From Pararhodobacter marinus (GTDB lineage Bacteria; Pseudomonadota; Alphaproteobacteria; Rhodobacterales; Rhodobacteraceae), in contig NZ_QEYD01000006.1 of the NCBI RefSeq assembly GCF_003122215.1, forward strand, positions 62,001 to 126,000: a stretch of 64,000 nucleotides of DNA, in the 5' to 3' direction. The notes under the pieces were generated by a model, which was not told where the DNA came from, did no database searches, and was given only the letters and a program-made list of their open reading frames with translations. Positions 25,776 through 34,977 of the stretch are shown here, piece after piece. The position numbers were made by a program, and so were the translations under genes. The first letter of the stretch is position 1; each line of letters opens with the position of its first letter.

Positions 25776-27353
25776 ATGAGCCTTGATGAATCCTTTCCCG
25801 CCGATGCCGCTTCTGGTGCCGCTTCCGGTGCGGGCCGCCCGCGCGGAGGCCGCGCCGCGCGCCGGGCCGAGCGGGCCGCGCCCTCGGGCCCGCGCGCGCC
25901 CTTCATCGTGCGGGGCATCCCGACCTATGACATCCTGGGCGAGGAATCGCTCATCCGGATCGAAGACGCTGCCGACCGCATTCTGGCCGAGACCGGGATC
26001 GAGTTCCGCGACGATCCCGAGGCGCTGGACTTGTGGCGCCGGGCAGGGGCCGAGATGGACGGTGTGCGGGTGCGCTTTCCCAGGGGGATGCTGCGCGAGA
26101 TCCTGAAAACCGCGCCGTCCGAGTTCACCCAGCACGCGCGCAACCCTGCCAACAACGTGCAGATCGGCGGCAGGAACGTCGTCTTCGCGCCCGCCTATGG
26201 CAGCCCCTTCGTGATGGATCTGGATCGCGGGCGGCGGTTCGGAACGCTGGAGGATTTCGAGAATTTCGTGAAACTCGCGCAGTCGAGCCCGTGGCTGCAC
26301 CATTCCGGCGGCACGATCTGCGAGCCGACCGATATCGCCGTCAACAAGCGGCATCTGGACATGGTCTATGCCCATATCCGCTATTCGGACCGGGCGTTTC
26401 TGGGATCGGTCACGGCCGAGGAGCGGGTCGAGGATTCGATCGACATGGCCCGGCTGGTCTTCGGGACGGACTTCACCGACGCGAATTGCGTGATCATGGG
26501 GAATTTCAACGTCAACTCGCCGCTGGTCTGGGACGGAACGATGACGCGCGGCATGCGGGCCTATGCCCGGGCCAATCAGGGCGTGGTTCTGGTGCCGTTC
26601 ATCCTGGGCGGCGCGATGGGGCCGGTGACGAGCGCGGGGGCCATCGCGCAGGCGCTGGCCGAGACGATGGCGGGCTGCGCGCTGACGCAGCTTGTCCGTC
26701 CGGGCGCGCCGGTCGTGTTCGGCAATTTCCTGTCGTCGATGTCGCTCAGATCCGGCTCGCCCACTTTCGGCACGCCCGAACCCGCCATCGGCTCGATGGT
26801 GATCGGCCAATTGGCGCGCAGGCTGGGTCTGCCGCTGCGCTGCTCGGGGAATTTCACCAATTCGAAACTGCCCGACGCGCAGGCGATGATGGAAGGCACG
26901 ATGTCGATGCTGGCGGCGGTGCAATGCGGGGCGAATTACGTGCTGCATTCGGCCGGGTTCCTCGATGGACTGCTGTCGATGTCCTACGAGAAATTCATGC
27001 TCGACTGCGACCTGTGCGGGGCGCTGCATTCTTATCTGAAGGGCGTGGTCGTCGATGACGACCATCTGGCGGTCGATGCCTTTGCCGAGGTCGGGCCCGG
27101 CAACCATTTCTTCGGCTGCGCGCACACGCTGAAGCATTACGAAACCGCGTTCTGGGACAGCGAGCTGAGCGACAACGAACCGTTCGAGAAATGGGAGGCG
27201 AACGGGTCCGAGGATGCGGCGATCCGCGCGAACCGGCTGTGGAAGGCGCGGCTGGCCTCGTATCAGGCGCCGGCGCTCGATCCGGGGATCGACGAGGCGC
27301 TGGGTGACTTCATGGCGCGGCGCAAGACCGGCACGCCGGATCAGTGGTACTGA
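25776..27353 (+). CDS. MttB-family (non-pyrrolysine) methyltransferase
   Basis: A 525-residue member of the trimethylamine methyltransferase superfamily. In these enzymes a methyl group from a quaternary or tertiary amine is passed to a corrinoid protein. The first 40 residues are a basic Gly/Ala/Arg-rich tail. The barrel opens with IRIEDAADRILAETGIEF and includes NVVFAPAYGSPFVMDLDRG, FLGSVTAEERVEDSIDMARL and GANYVLHSAGFLDGLLSMSY. There is no in-frame TAG, so it belongs to the pyrrolysine-free branch, known to demethylate glycine betaine, proline betaine or carnitine. No corrinoid-protein gene is adjacent. It is 89 bases downstream of the LysR gene. Confidence 0.88.
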   Translation: MSLDESFPADAASGAASGAGRPRGGRAARRAERAAPSGPRAPFIVRGIPTYDILGEESLIRIEDAADRILAETGIEFRDDPEALDLWRRAGAEMDGVRVRFPRGMLREILKTAPSEFTQHARNPANNVQIGGRNVVFAPAYGSPFVMDLDRGRRFGTLEDFENFVKLAQSSPWLHHSGGTICEPTDIAVNKRHLDMVYAHIRYSDRAFLGSVTAEERVEDSIDMARLVFGTDFTDANCVIMGNFNVNSPLVWDGTMTRGMRAYARANQGVVLVPFILGGAMGPVTSAGAIAQALAETMAGCALTQLVRPGAPVVFGNFLSSMSLRSGSPTFGTPEPAIGSMVIGQLARRLGLPLRCSGNFTNSKLPDAQAMMEGTMSMLAAVQCGANYVLHSAGFLDGLLSMSYEKFMLDCDLCGALHSYLKGVVVDDDHLAVDAFAEVGPGNHFFGCAHTLKHYETAFWDSELSDNEPFEKWEANGSEDAAIRANRLWKARLASYQAPALDPGIDEALGDFMARRKTGTPDQWY

Positions 27354-27462
27354 ACAGGCCGACCTTCCCGCCCTTGACCCGGCGCGGTGGCGCGCTTGAT
27401 CGGCTCTTGGCGGCGGGTGCGATCCGGGGCATCTTGCGCGCCAGCCAAGAGGGAGATCCGGC

Positions 27463-28059
27463 ATGGCAAGACCCTGGGCGACGCCCGGGCAGGTTATCGG
27501 TTTGCTGGGCGGGTCCTTCGATCCGCCGCATGAGGGCCATGTCCATCTGACGCGCGAGGCGCTCAAGCGGCTGGGGTTGGACCGGGTGTGGTGGCTGGTG
27601 AGCCCCGGCAACCCGATCAAGGCCAATCCGCCCGCGCCGCTGGCCGACCGGGTCGCGGCCTCGCGCCGGATCATGCGGCATCCGGCGGTGACGATCACCG
27701 ATCTGGAAGCCCGGTTCGGAACGCGCGCGACGGTGGATACTTTGGCCGCCTTGCAGCGCGCCTATCCGCTGGTACGCTTCGTGTGGCTTATGGGGGCGGA
27801 CAATCTGGCCGGGTTCCATCAATGGGACCGCTGGCCCGAGATCATGGCCCGCGTGCCCGTCGCGGTGTTCGCCCGTCCCGGCCAGCGGATGCGGGCGCTG
27901 CATTCGCGCGCGGCCCAGCGATTCGAACACGCCCGGATCCGCGGCGCGGAGATCCGGCGGCTGGGTCAGGCCGAGCCGCCGGCCTGGGCCTATCTGGACA
28001 TGCCGATGCGGCATATTTCCTCGACCCAGCTGCGCGCGCAGCGCAAAATCGCCCTCTGA
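27463..28059 (+). CDS. nadD: Nicotinate-nucleotide adenylyltransferase
   Basis: NadD joins nicotinate mononucleotide and ATP to give deamido-NAD. The 198-residue protein has the nucleotidyltransferase signature [19 protein letters not shown] with the catalytic (H/T)xGH as HEGH at about residue 23. Further on are [14 protein letters not shown] and [19 protein letters not shown], and the C-terminal ISSTQLRAQ motif (ISSTxxR). Start at ATG 27463 with GGGAGA upstream. In many alphaproteobacteria nadD sits near proA and rsfS; here it stands alone before dacB, 106 bases apart. Confidence 0.95.
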   Translation: MARPWATPGQVIGLLGGSFDPPHEGHVHLTREALKRLGLDRVWWLVSPGNPIKANPPAPLADRVAASRRIMRHPAVTITDLEARFGTRATVDTLAALQRAYPLVRFVWLMGADNLAGFHQWDRWPEIMARVPVAVFARPGQRMRALHSRAAQRFEHARIRGAEIRRLGQAEPPAWAYLDMPMRHISSTQLRAQRKIAL

Positions 28060-28165
28060 CCGACAGGAATCCGCCCAAGATTAATCGCTTTGAGCGGGCA
28101 GATTTGATGTAAGGTAAGACCGGATTAAGGTTGTGACCCAGCATTTGAATGAATCAGGTTTGACG

Positions 28166-29695
28166 ATGGTTGGTAAAGGTCGCGGGTTGAGCAGACGCGG
28201 ACTGCTGGCGGGATTGCTGGCCAGTGCCGCCTCGCCGGTTCTGGCCCGCGCGCCCAGCCGCTCGCCCTTGCCGCCCGCGCGTCCCGAAACCAACCGTTTC
28301 GCGGCTCTTGCTCTGGACGAGCCCGTCCGGCAGGCGCCGCTCAGTTCGTTGTCCTCGGTTCTGCAGGCGGCGAATATCAGCGGCGAGACGGCGCTGATCG
28401 CGGTCGATGCGCAAACCGGCGCGCTGATCGAAGAGCACCGCGCGGATCTTCTGGTGCCGCCTGCCAGCACGGCGAAGGCGCTGACGGCGATGTATGCGCT
28501 GCACATGCTGGGCGCCGAACATCGCTTCATCACCCGGGTCGAAGCGCGGGGTGGCGCGATCGCGTCCGGGGTCCTGACCGGCGATCTGGTCCTGCGGGGC
28601 GGCGGCGATCCGACTTTGCAGACCGCGCATCTGGCGGAACTGGCCGACCAGCTGATCGCGCGCGGATTGCGCCGGGTCGAAGGGCGGTTCCTGTTGGATG
28701 ACGGCGCGCTGCCGGTGCTGGAACAGATCGACCCGACGCAGCCGGTCGCGGCCGGGTATAACCCGGCGGTGGGCGGGCTGAACCTGAATTTCAACCGGGT
28801 CTATTTCGGCTGGGAGACGCTGAACGGGCGCGCGGCCTTGTCGATGGATGCCCGCTCGGGGTCCGAAGTGCCCCCCGTCTCGGTCATCGGGATCGAGGCC
28901 GTGGCGCGCGATTTCCCGGTTTACACCTATGCCAGCCGGGGCGGGCGCGAGACATGGACCGTCGCCGCCAGCGCGCTGGGCGGATCGGGCTCGCGCTGGT
29001 TGCCGGTGCGCCATCCGACGGAATATGCAGGCGACGTGCTGCGGGCGATGCTGCGCGCGCGGGGCTGCGAGCTGCCCGAGCCGCGCCGCGCCAGCGTGCC
29101 GGCGGGGGCGATTCTGGCCGAGTATCGCTCGGCCACGCTGCCCGGCGTGCTGCGCGAGATGCTGCGGTATTCGACCAATATCACCGCCGAATGCGCGGGG
29201 CTCAGCGCCTCGTTGCGGCGGGGCGGCGAGGTGCGGTCGCTCGCGGGGTCGGCCGACCGGATGAATGACTGGCTGGCCGAGCGCTACGGCGCGCAGGGGC
29301 TCGCGCTGGTCGATCACTCGGGCCTGTCCGACGAATCCCGCGTCTCGGCGCGGGCGATGGCCGATTATCTGGTGGCGGCGCGGCGCGAGAACATCCTCCC
29401 CGACCTGCTGCGCGAGCATCCGATGCGCGATGCCAGCGGCGCGCCGATGGCCTCGCATCCGGTCGAGGTTCGCGCCAAGACCGGCACGCTGAATTTCGTC
29501 TCGGCGCTGGCGGGATACGCCCAGCCGCGCGGCGGTCGCGAGATCGTGTTCGCCATCGTCAGCGCCGACATGGCGCGGCGGCGCACGATCCGGGACGAGG
29601 ATTCCGAGCGTCCGCCGGGCGCCCGGACCTGGACCGCGCGGGCGCGCAACCTGCAACAAACGCTGATCGAGCGGTGGTCGGCGCTACACGGCTGA
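28166..29695 (+). CDS. dacB: D-alanyl-D-alanine carboxypeptidase/endopeptidase (PBP4)
   Basis: A 509-residue S13-family penicillin-binding protein that trims or opens peptidoglycan cross-links in the periplasm. All three active-site motifs are present: SxxK in VPPASTAKALTAM (about residue 105), SxN in RYSTNITAE (about residue 337) and KTG in VRAKTGTLNF (about residue 437). The N-terminus LSRRGLLAGLLASAASPVLA carries a twin-arginine-type signal peptide, unusual but seen in alphaproteobacterial PBP4. I prefer ATG 28166 because the signal peptide begins naturally there; GTG 28133 is an in-frame alternative with AAGG too close. Confidence 0.93.
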   Translation: MVGKGRGLSRRGLLAGLLASAASPVLARAPSRSPLPPARPETNRFAALALDEPVRQAPLSSLSSVLQAANISGETALIAVDAQTGALIEEHRADLLVPPASTAKALTAMYALHMLGAEHRFITRVEARGGAIASGVLTGDLVLRGGGDPTLQTAHLAELADQLIARGLRRVEGRFLLDDGALPVLEQIDPTQPVAAGYNPAVGGLNLNFNRVYFGWETLNGRAALSMDARSGSEVPPVSVIGIEAVARDFPVYTYASRGGRETWTVAASALGGSGSRWLPVRHPTEYAGDVLRAMLRARGCELPEPRRASVPAGAILAEYRSATLPGVLREMLRYSTNITAECAGLSASLRRGGEVRSLAGSADRMNDWLAERYGAQGLALVDHSGLSDESRVSARAMADYLVAARRENILPDLLREHPMRDASGAPMASHPVEVRAKTGTLNFVSALAGYAQPRGGREIVFAIVSADMARRRTIRDEDSERPPGARTWTARARNLQQTLIERWSALHG

Positions 29696-29739
29696 GGCCG
29701 CAGACGGCGCCTATCCGGGGACGCCCCGGCCCGCCCCGA

Positions 29740-30162
29740 TCAAGGCTGGGCGAAGCGGGCGCGGGCGCCGCGTTCGATGGCGGCGGCGTGCAGGCGGTCG
29801 AGATCCAGCTCGAAGCGCATTTCCTCGAGCATCCGCAGCTCGGTCTGGCGCAACTGCCCGTCCGAGGCGGCGACGTCGCAGGACAGGGCATAGGCGGTCT
29901 CGAACAGCCGCGGGGGCAGGTTTTCGCGGATCAGGCCGAACAGCGCGTCAAGCCCGTCCTCTTCTTCCATCAGGTCGAACACGGTCTGCGAGACGATCTT
30001 GATGCGGTCGGCGTCATAGCCCGAGAAAACCGGCAGATGCGCGACGATCTGTTCGATGGCCAGCAATTCCTCGGTCCGGATCGCGCTGTCGGCGACCGAC
30101 GCCATGAGCATCACCGCAACAAGGCAGTCCTGCGGAGACAGGGAAGAGGAAGTGTCGTTCAT
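29740..30162 (-). CDS. TerB-like protein
   Basis: A 140-residue all-helical protein resembling the tellurite-resistance TerB / DjlA N-terminal family. The typical pattern is seen in LSPQDCLVAVMLMASVADSA then IRTEELLAIEQIVAHLP, followed by DVAASDGQLRQTELRMLEEM near the C-terminus. TerB-like proteins have been proposed to bind divalent metal ions through acidic residues in such loops. The acidic stretch LMEEEDGLDALF lies in the middle. No other ter genes are present, so a tellurite role should not be assumed. It is divergent from lysK. Confidence 0.8.
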   Translation of the reverse strand: MNDTSSSLSPQDCLVAVMLMASVADSAIRTEELLAIEQIVAHLPVFSGYDADRIKIVSQTVFDLMEEEDGLDALFGLIRENLPPRLFETAYALSCDVAASDGQLRQTELRMLEEMRFELDLDRLHAAAIERGARARFAQP

Positions 30163-30277
30163 GGCATGTCCTGTAGTGGTTCGGGTGCAGAATATTGACT
30201 GGAACCGGGCCGGGCAATAGGAAGCCCGGGTTCAGATGGGCCGCAAGGGCGCGCCCGACAACACGAAAGAGCGAGAC

Positions 30278-31858
30278 ATGACTTCTCTGCGCGATGCTGC
30301 GATGACTTCCAAGGCCTGGCCCTTCGAAGAGGCCCGCCGCCTGCTGAAACGCTACGAGAAGAAGGCGCCGGAAAAGGGCTATGTGCTGTTCGAGACGGGC
30401 TATGGCCCCTCGGGACTGCCGCATATCGGCACGTTCGGCGAGGTCGCGCGCACGACGATGATCCGGCGTGCTTTCGAAGTGATCTCGGACATTCCCACCC
30501 GGCTGATCTGTTTCTCGGACGATATGGACGGGATGCGGAAGGTGCCGGAAAACGTGCCGCAGCAGGATCTTCTGAAGGCCAATATCCAGAAACCCCTGAC
30601 CTCGGTCCCCGATCCGTTCGGCGAATACGAAAGCTTCGGGCACCACAACAACGCCATGCTGCGGCGGTTCCTCGATACGTTCGGGTTCGAATACGAATTC
30701 TACTCGGCCACCGATTACTACAAGTCGGGCCAGTTCGACGCGGTGCTGCTGCGCGCCTGCGAACGCTATGACGACATCATGGCCGTGATGCTGAAATCGC
30801 TGCGCGAAGAGCGTCAGCAGACCTATTCGTGCTTCCTGCCGATCCATCCCGAAACCGGGCGCGTCCTGTATGTCCCGATGAAAGAGGTGAACGCCAAGGA
30901 CGGCACGATCACCTTCGATGACGAGGACGGGCGCGAATGGACGCTGCCGGTCACGGGCGGGCAGGTGAAGCTGCAATGGAAGCCCGATTTCGGCGCGCGC
31001 TGGGCCGCGCTGGATGTCGATTTCGAGATGTATGGCAAGGATCACAGCACGAATACGCCGATCTACGATCGGATTTGTGAAATTCTCGGCGGCAAGAAGC
31101 CCGAGCATTTCACCTACGAGCTGTTCCTCGACGAGAATGGCGAGAAGATCTCGAAATCCAAGGGCAACGGCCTGACGATCGACGAATGGCTGACCTATGC
31201 CTCGTCGGAGAGCCTGTCCTATTTCATGTTCCAGAAGCCCAAGACCGCCAAGCGGCTGTGGTGGGACGTGATCCCCAAGGCGATGGACGAATACCACCAG
31301 CAGCTGCGCGCCTATCCCGGTCAGTCGGTCGAGCAGCAGCTGGCCAATCCGGTCTGGCATATCCACGGCGGCAAGGTGCCGGAGTCGGACATGGTGGTGC
31401 CGTTCTCGATGCTCTTGAACCTTGCCTCGGTCGCCGGGGCGCAGGATGCGGCGGGGCTGTGGGGTTTCATCAAGCGCTATGCGCCCGAGGCCTCGCCCCA
31501 GACGCATCCGCAGCTCGATCAGGCGGCGGGCTTCGCGGTGCGGTATTTCAACGATTTCGTGGCGCCCAAGCGGACCTTCCGCCTGCCCACCGACAGCGAG
31601 CGCGCGGCAATCGAGGATCTGGCGGCGCGGCTGCGCACCTGGGGCGGCGGGCTGGATGCCGAAGCGCTGCAATCCGAGGTCTTCGCGGTCGGCAAGGCGC
31701 ATGGGTTCGAGAACCTGCGCGAATGGTTCCAGGCGCTCTACGAGGTGCTGCTGGGTCAGAGCCAGGGCCCGCGTTTCGGCGGCTTCATCGCGCTTTACGG
31801 CATCGACGAGACGGTCGCGCTGATCGACAAGGCGCTGTCGGGCGAACTGGTCGCCTGA
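30278..31858 (+). CDS. lysK: Lysyl-tRNA synthetase, class I
   Basis: A 526-residue class I (archaeal-type) lysyl-tRNA synthetase, which charges tRNA-Lys. The HIGH signature is HIGT in [16 protein letters not shown] (about residue 48) and the KMSKS loop is KISKSKGNG (about residue 290). The zinc-independent catalytic fold and the C-terminal helical anticodon-binding domain are of full length. Alphaproteobacteria commonly use this form instead of class II LysS. I choose ATG 30278 ([20 protein letters not shown]) with an AAGAGCGAG-type site before it. A terminator follows at 31882. Confidence 0.96.
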   Translation: MTSLRDAAMTSKAWPFEEARRLLKRYEKKAPEKGYVLFETGYGPSGLPHIGTFGEVARTTMIRRAFEVISDIPTRLICFSDDMDGMRKVPENVPQQDLLKANIQKPLTSVPDPFGEYESFGHHNNAMLRRFLDTFGFEYEFYSATDYYKSGQFDAVLLRACERYDDIMAVMLKSLREERQQTYSCFLPIHPETGRVLYVPMKEVNAKDGTITFDDEDGREWTLPVTGGQVKLQWKPDFGARWAALDVDFEMYGKDHSTNTPIYDRICEILGGKKPEHFTYELFLDENGEKISKSKGNGLTIDEWLTYASSESLSYFMFQKPKTAKRLWWDVIPKAMDEYHQQLRAYPGQSVEQQLANPVWHIHGGKVPESDMVVPFSMLLNLASVAGAQDAAGLWGFIKRYAPEASPQTHPQLDQAAGFAVRYFNDFVAPKRTFRLPTDSERAAIEDLAARLRTWGGGLDAEALQSEVFAVGKAHGFENLREWFQALYEVLLGQSQGPRFGGFIALYGIDETVALIDKALSGELVA

Positions 31859-31881
31859 GCCGCGATACCGGCACGAACGGA

Positions 31882-31918
31882 CGCCCCCGCAGCTTTCTGC
31901 GGGGGTGTTTGCGTTTTG
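31882..31918 (+). terminator. Terminator after lysK
   Basis: Stem CGCCCCCGCAG / CTGCGGGGGTG with a CTTT loop followed by GTTTGCGTTTT. It separates lysK from the DUF4336 gene. Confidence 0.75.
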
Positions 31919-31949
31919 CGGCCGGCGCTGGGCGTGTTAGGGCGCAGGC

Positions 31950-32684
31950 ATGACAGACCAGCCCGCTTACGCCCCGCTCAACACGCTGAAGCCCGTGGCC
32001 GAGGATCTCTGGATCGTCGATGGTCCGGTCATCCGGTTCTATGGACTGCCGTTCACAACGCGGATGACGGTGATCCGGCTGCCCGATGGCGGGCTTTGGG
32101 TGCATTCGCCGATTGCCCCGGATTCGGGGCTGATGGCGGAAATCGAGGCGCTGGGCCCCGTCCGCCATCTGATCGCGCCGAACTGGATCCATTACGCCTA
32201 TGTGCCGGACTGGCAGGCGCGCTATCCCGATGCGGTGACATGGGCCGCGCCGGGCGTACGCGAGCGGGCGCAGTCGCGGGGGGTGGCGTTGCGGATCGAC
32301 CATCTGCTGGACAGCACGGCGCCGGATGATTGGGCCGGGGTGATCGATCAGGAACTGGTCGCGGGCAGCAGCATCCATCACGAGGTGGCTTTCTTCCATC
32401 GTCCCTCGCGCAGTCTGGTCCTGACCGACCTGATCGAGAATCTCGAGCGCCGCGCGGTGCCCGTCTGGCTGGTCCCGCTGTTGATGATGGCGGGCAATCT
32501 GGACCCCGACGGCAAGACGCCGCGCGACATGCAGATGACCTTTCGCAAGGGCCGGGACGCCGCGCGCGCCTCGGCCCGGCGGATCGTCGGCTGGGCGCCC
32601 GAGCGGGTCATCCTGGCGCATGGCCGCTGGTATGCGCAGAACGGCGAAGCGGAACTGAGGCGGGCCTTTCGCTGGATCCTATGA
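31950..32684 (+). CDS. DUF4336 domain protein
   Basis: A 244-residue protein matching the DUF4336 family, which resembles a metallo-beta-lactamase fold. Features visible: WIVDGPVIRFYGLPFTTRMT, the HSPIAPDSGL segment where beta-lactamases place early metal ligands, RHLIAPNWIHYAYVPDWQ, and VILAHGRWYAQNG with a late His. Whether it binds metal cannot be told. No signal peptide. It overlaps the convergent DUF1194 gene by six bases at the stop codons. Function unknown. Confidence 0.8.
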   Translation: MTDQPAYAPLNTLKPVAEDLWIVDGPVIRFYGLPFTTRMTVIRLPDGGLWVHSPIAPDSGLMAEIEALGPVRHLIAPNWIHYAYVPDWQARYPDAVTWAAPGVRERAQSRGVALRIDHLLDSTAPDDWAGVIDQELVAGSSIHHEVAFFHRPSRSLVLTDLIENLERRAVPVWLVPLLMMAGNLDPDGKTPRDMQMTFRKGRDAARASARRIVGWAPERVILAHGRWYAQNGEAELRRAFRWIL

Positions 32685-33428
32685 CGGGCCGGGGCCGGGT
32701 AAGTCGAGGGGTGGGTCGAGGCTGCCGATCATCTGTTCGGACAGCTCGCGGATCAGCTTGCGGCGGAAGGTTTCGGCGAAGTGCCGGTGGGTCGGCGCGT
32801 ATTCCACGAACGCGCCCGGCCCGTGGCGCACATGGCGCTCGAACCATGCGCGGATCGTGCTTTCATGCCCGCCGATGGCCAGCCCGTTGACGGTGATCGC
32901 CGAGAAATCCGTGTCGCGATAGACGACCTGCGGATGCGGCCCGGCATTGGTCTGTCCGTCGCCCGACAGGTCCAACGTTTGCCATGTGCAGGCGGGGGCG
33001 GCGTCAAAGAGCGCGTGGGCATAGGCCAGCGCGGGGCCGATCGCGGTCAGGCTGTCAAAGCGCCGTTCGTTCAGCAGGATGCGCTGCGCCAGCGCGTCGA
33101 TGGCGGCGGCACTGTCGAGCAGTGTCCAGTCCGCCAGCAATGCCTGTTCGCGGAGTCCCGCCCATTCGAACACCGCCAATGCGACGGGTTCGGGCGGGTC
33201 AAGGATCAGCCGGCGGATCGCGGGGTCAAAAAGGGCGGCGACAATGCCGTCGATCTGGAGCCGGTAATCGGCCTCGTCCACCGAGCGCGAGACGTCGAAA
33301 CCCAGCGCCAGCGCCAGCCGGCAGGCCTGCGCGGGCTGGGGCAGGAACAAATGTGCCGCCGCGAGCGCGGCCCCGATCAGGGCGCGCCACGACGCGCTGG
33401 AGCGCGGGAATGTCGGGCGGGGCGTCAT
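32679..33428 (-). CDS. DUF1194 von Willebrand-like secreted protein
   Basis: A 249-residue protein with a predicted signal peptide (SWRALIGAALAAAHLFLPQP then AQA). The DUF1194 domain follows, a von Willebrand factor A-like fold: LALALGFDVSRSVDEADYRL, with the D-x-S-x-S of a MIDAS metal site, and later WQTLDLSGDGQTNAG and ITVNGLAIGG. This suggests a metal-dependent protein-binding domain in the periplasm. The start at ATG 33428 fits the signal peptide; its ribosome-binding site is weak. Partners are unknown. It is divergent from the DUF4864 gene. Confidence 0.82.
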   Translation of the reverse strand: MTPRPTFPRSSASWRALIGAALAAAHLFLPQPAQACRLALALGFDVSRSVDEADYRLQIDGIVAALFDPAIRRLILDPPEPVALAVFEWAGLREQALLADWTLLDSAAAIDALAQRILLNERRFDSLTAIGPALAYAHALFDAAPACTWQTLDLSGDGQTNAGPHPQVVYRDTDFSAITVNGLAIGGHESTIRAWFERHVRHGPGAFVEYAPTHRHFAETFRRKLIRELSEQMIGSLDPPLDLPGPGPS

Positions 33429-33530
33429 GGCGCGAAGTCTGCCACAGGTCCGGCGGGCTGTCGCCGGGTTCGGCACCCAGTGATCCACCGGGGATGCCGC
33501 TGCGTAATCCCGGTAACACAGGAGGTAGCC

Positions 33531-33947
33531 ATGATCCGTTTCCGCCGACTCTCCCTGCTTTTGTCGTTTCTCGCTTTCGGCGCGCTGGCCCTGCCGGCCA
33601 GCGCGCAAGAGCGAACCCCGCCGCAGCTCATCGACGCGCAGATCGACGCGTTCCGCGACGGCGATTTCGTCACTGCGTTCGGCTTCGCCTCGACCGAGTT
33701 GCGGGCGATCTTCGGCACGCCCGAGGCGTTCGGGCGCATGGTGCGACAAGGTTATCCGATGGTGCTGGACCCCGCCGAGATCCGCTACCTGGATCAGGGC
33801 GAGCGGGGCGGCGCCGTGGTGCAGCGGGTGCTGATCCTTGACCGCGACGGGCGGTCGTACCTGCTGGAATACCTGATGCGCGGCACGGGCGCGGAGATGC
33901 GGATCGCGGGCGTCAGCATCCTGCCGGAAACCGGCACCGGGGTCTGA
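33531..33947 (+). CDS. DUF4864 secreted protein
   Basis: A 138-residue protein with a signal peptide (RLSLLLSFLAFGALALPASA, cleavage after ASA) and a DUF4864 domain: IDAQIDAFRDGDFVTAFGFA then EAFGRMVRQGYPMVLDPAEI. The fold is probably NTF2/cystatin-like. The ribosome-binding site AGGAGGTAGCC is strong. It stops three bases before the convergent CHAD gene's stop. The family is conserved in Rhodobacterales; function unknown. Confidence 0.85.
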   Translation: MIRFRRLSLLLSFLAFGALALPASAQERTPPQLIDAQIDAFRDGDFVTAFGFASTELRAIFGTPEAFGRMVRQGYPMVLDPAEIRYLDQGERGGAVVQRVLILDRDGRSYLLEYLMRGTGAEMRIAGVSILPETGTGV

Positions 33948-33950
33948 CGC

Positions 33951-34811
33951 TCAGCCGCGCCAGAGCTTCCACCATGCGCCCCAGCGCGCGGCCAGGGCTG
34001 CACCCGGCTCGCCCAGAAGGCGCCGGGCGAGCGGGTCGGCGCGGTCTGCGAGCGCCCGGGCCTCTTGCCGGGCGAGCGTGACCAGAGGCGCCGCGCCGGG
34101 CTGGCCGTCAAGCCTGTCGGCCAACAGCATCCGGTCGCGCGCATCGCCCAGAAACTCGCCCAGATCGTCGGCCACCGCGCGATGCGGGGCGATCATCCGG
34201 GGCCATGCCGGTTCCAGCAGCGTTGCGTGATACCAGTGAGTTTTCAGACGCTTGCGGGCGGTGTGAAAGGCATCGTCACCGCCGGTGTCGCGCCAGCTGT
34301 CCAGCGCCGCGCGGGCCTCGTCCACGCCTTGCGCCAGTCCGGGCGCCAGCAGGCCGAAGCCCCGCGCATCGAAGCGCCAGTCCGCGATACGCGCGCGGAT
34401 CGCGGCGATCTCGGCCCGGTGGCGGAGAAGCGCCTCGTCCGGCGCGGGGCCGTCCGGCGTAAGGTCCCGCGCGAGCGCGTCGCGCAGCGCCGCCGCCTGC
34501 GGGCGGGGCAGGGCCACCTCGGCGGCAAGGCGGTCGAACAGTGCCAGCATCACGTCGCGGTCGCGCAGCGCCGAGATCCCCTGTCCGGCCCGGCGCAGCG
34601 CGCGGTTCTCGCGCTTGTAGCCGCCAAAGCGGGGCCGGATCAGCCGCAGCAGCGCGCGGGTCTTTTTCACGTTCTTGCGCAGCTCGTGCAGGCCCGCCGC
34701 ATCGACCTCGCCCGCGTCGATCAGGGCGAGCGAGGCGTCGAGCCGTTTGCGCGCGATCCGCCTGACGCCACGCGCCGCATCGCGGTCGCCGCGTTTGAAC
34801 CTGTAGGCCAT
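33951..34811 (-). CDS. CHAD domain protein
   Basis: A 286-residue helical protein spanning a single CHAD domain, rich in conserved His and Arg/Lys: LHELRKNVKKTRALLRLIRP near residue 42, ALRDRDVMLALFDRL near 82, and AFHTARKRLKTHWYHATLLE near 188. The last segment is the second conserved H/K cluster. CHAD domains bind polyphosphate and localise to storage granules in some bacteria. No CYTH triphosphatase partner is adjacent. Polyphosphate binding is family knowledge, not shown here. Confidence 0.9.
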   Translation of the reverse strand: MAYRFKRGDRDAARGVRRIARKRLDASLALIDAGEVDAAGLHELRKNVKKTRALLRLIRPRFGGYKRENRALRRAGQGISALRDRDVMLALFDRLAAEVALPRPQAAALRDALARDLTPDGPAPDEALLRHRAEIAAIRARIADWRFDARGFGLLAPGLAQGVDEARAALDSWRDTGGDDAFHTARKRLKTHWYHATLLEPAWPRMIAPHRAVADDLGEFLGDARDRMLLADRLDGQPGAAPLVTLARQEARALADRADPLARRLLGEPGAALAARWGAWWKLWRG

Positions 34812-34977
34812 GCTGACATTCCTTTCCGTCCGGCCGCTTCCCCGTATTTAGGCGCCTGGGCGTGCCGTGCAACGCGCGGTGGCCTCAATCCGGTTTAAGC
34901 GCGCCTTGCTACCCCCTGTCGACGACGGATCGCGCCCTCGCGGTCCCGCACCGAGCGTTTCTAGACAGGGGTCTGAC

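Noticed and set aside
25776-27353. Pyrrolysine-containing MttB
   Set aside because: The frame contains no in-frame TAG, so it is the non-pyrrolysine branch.
29740-30162. Tellurite-resistance gene cluster
   Set aside because: Only a single TerB-like gene is present, with no terACDZ neighbours, so a tellurite function is not supported.
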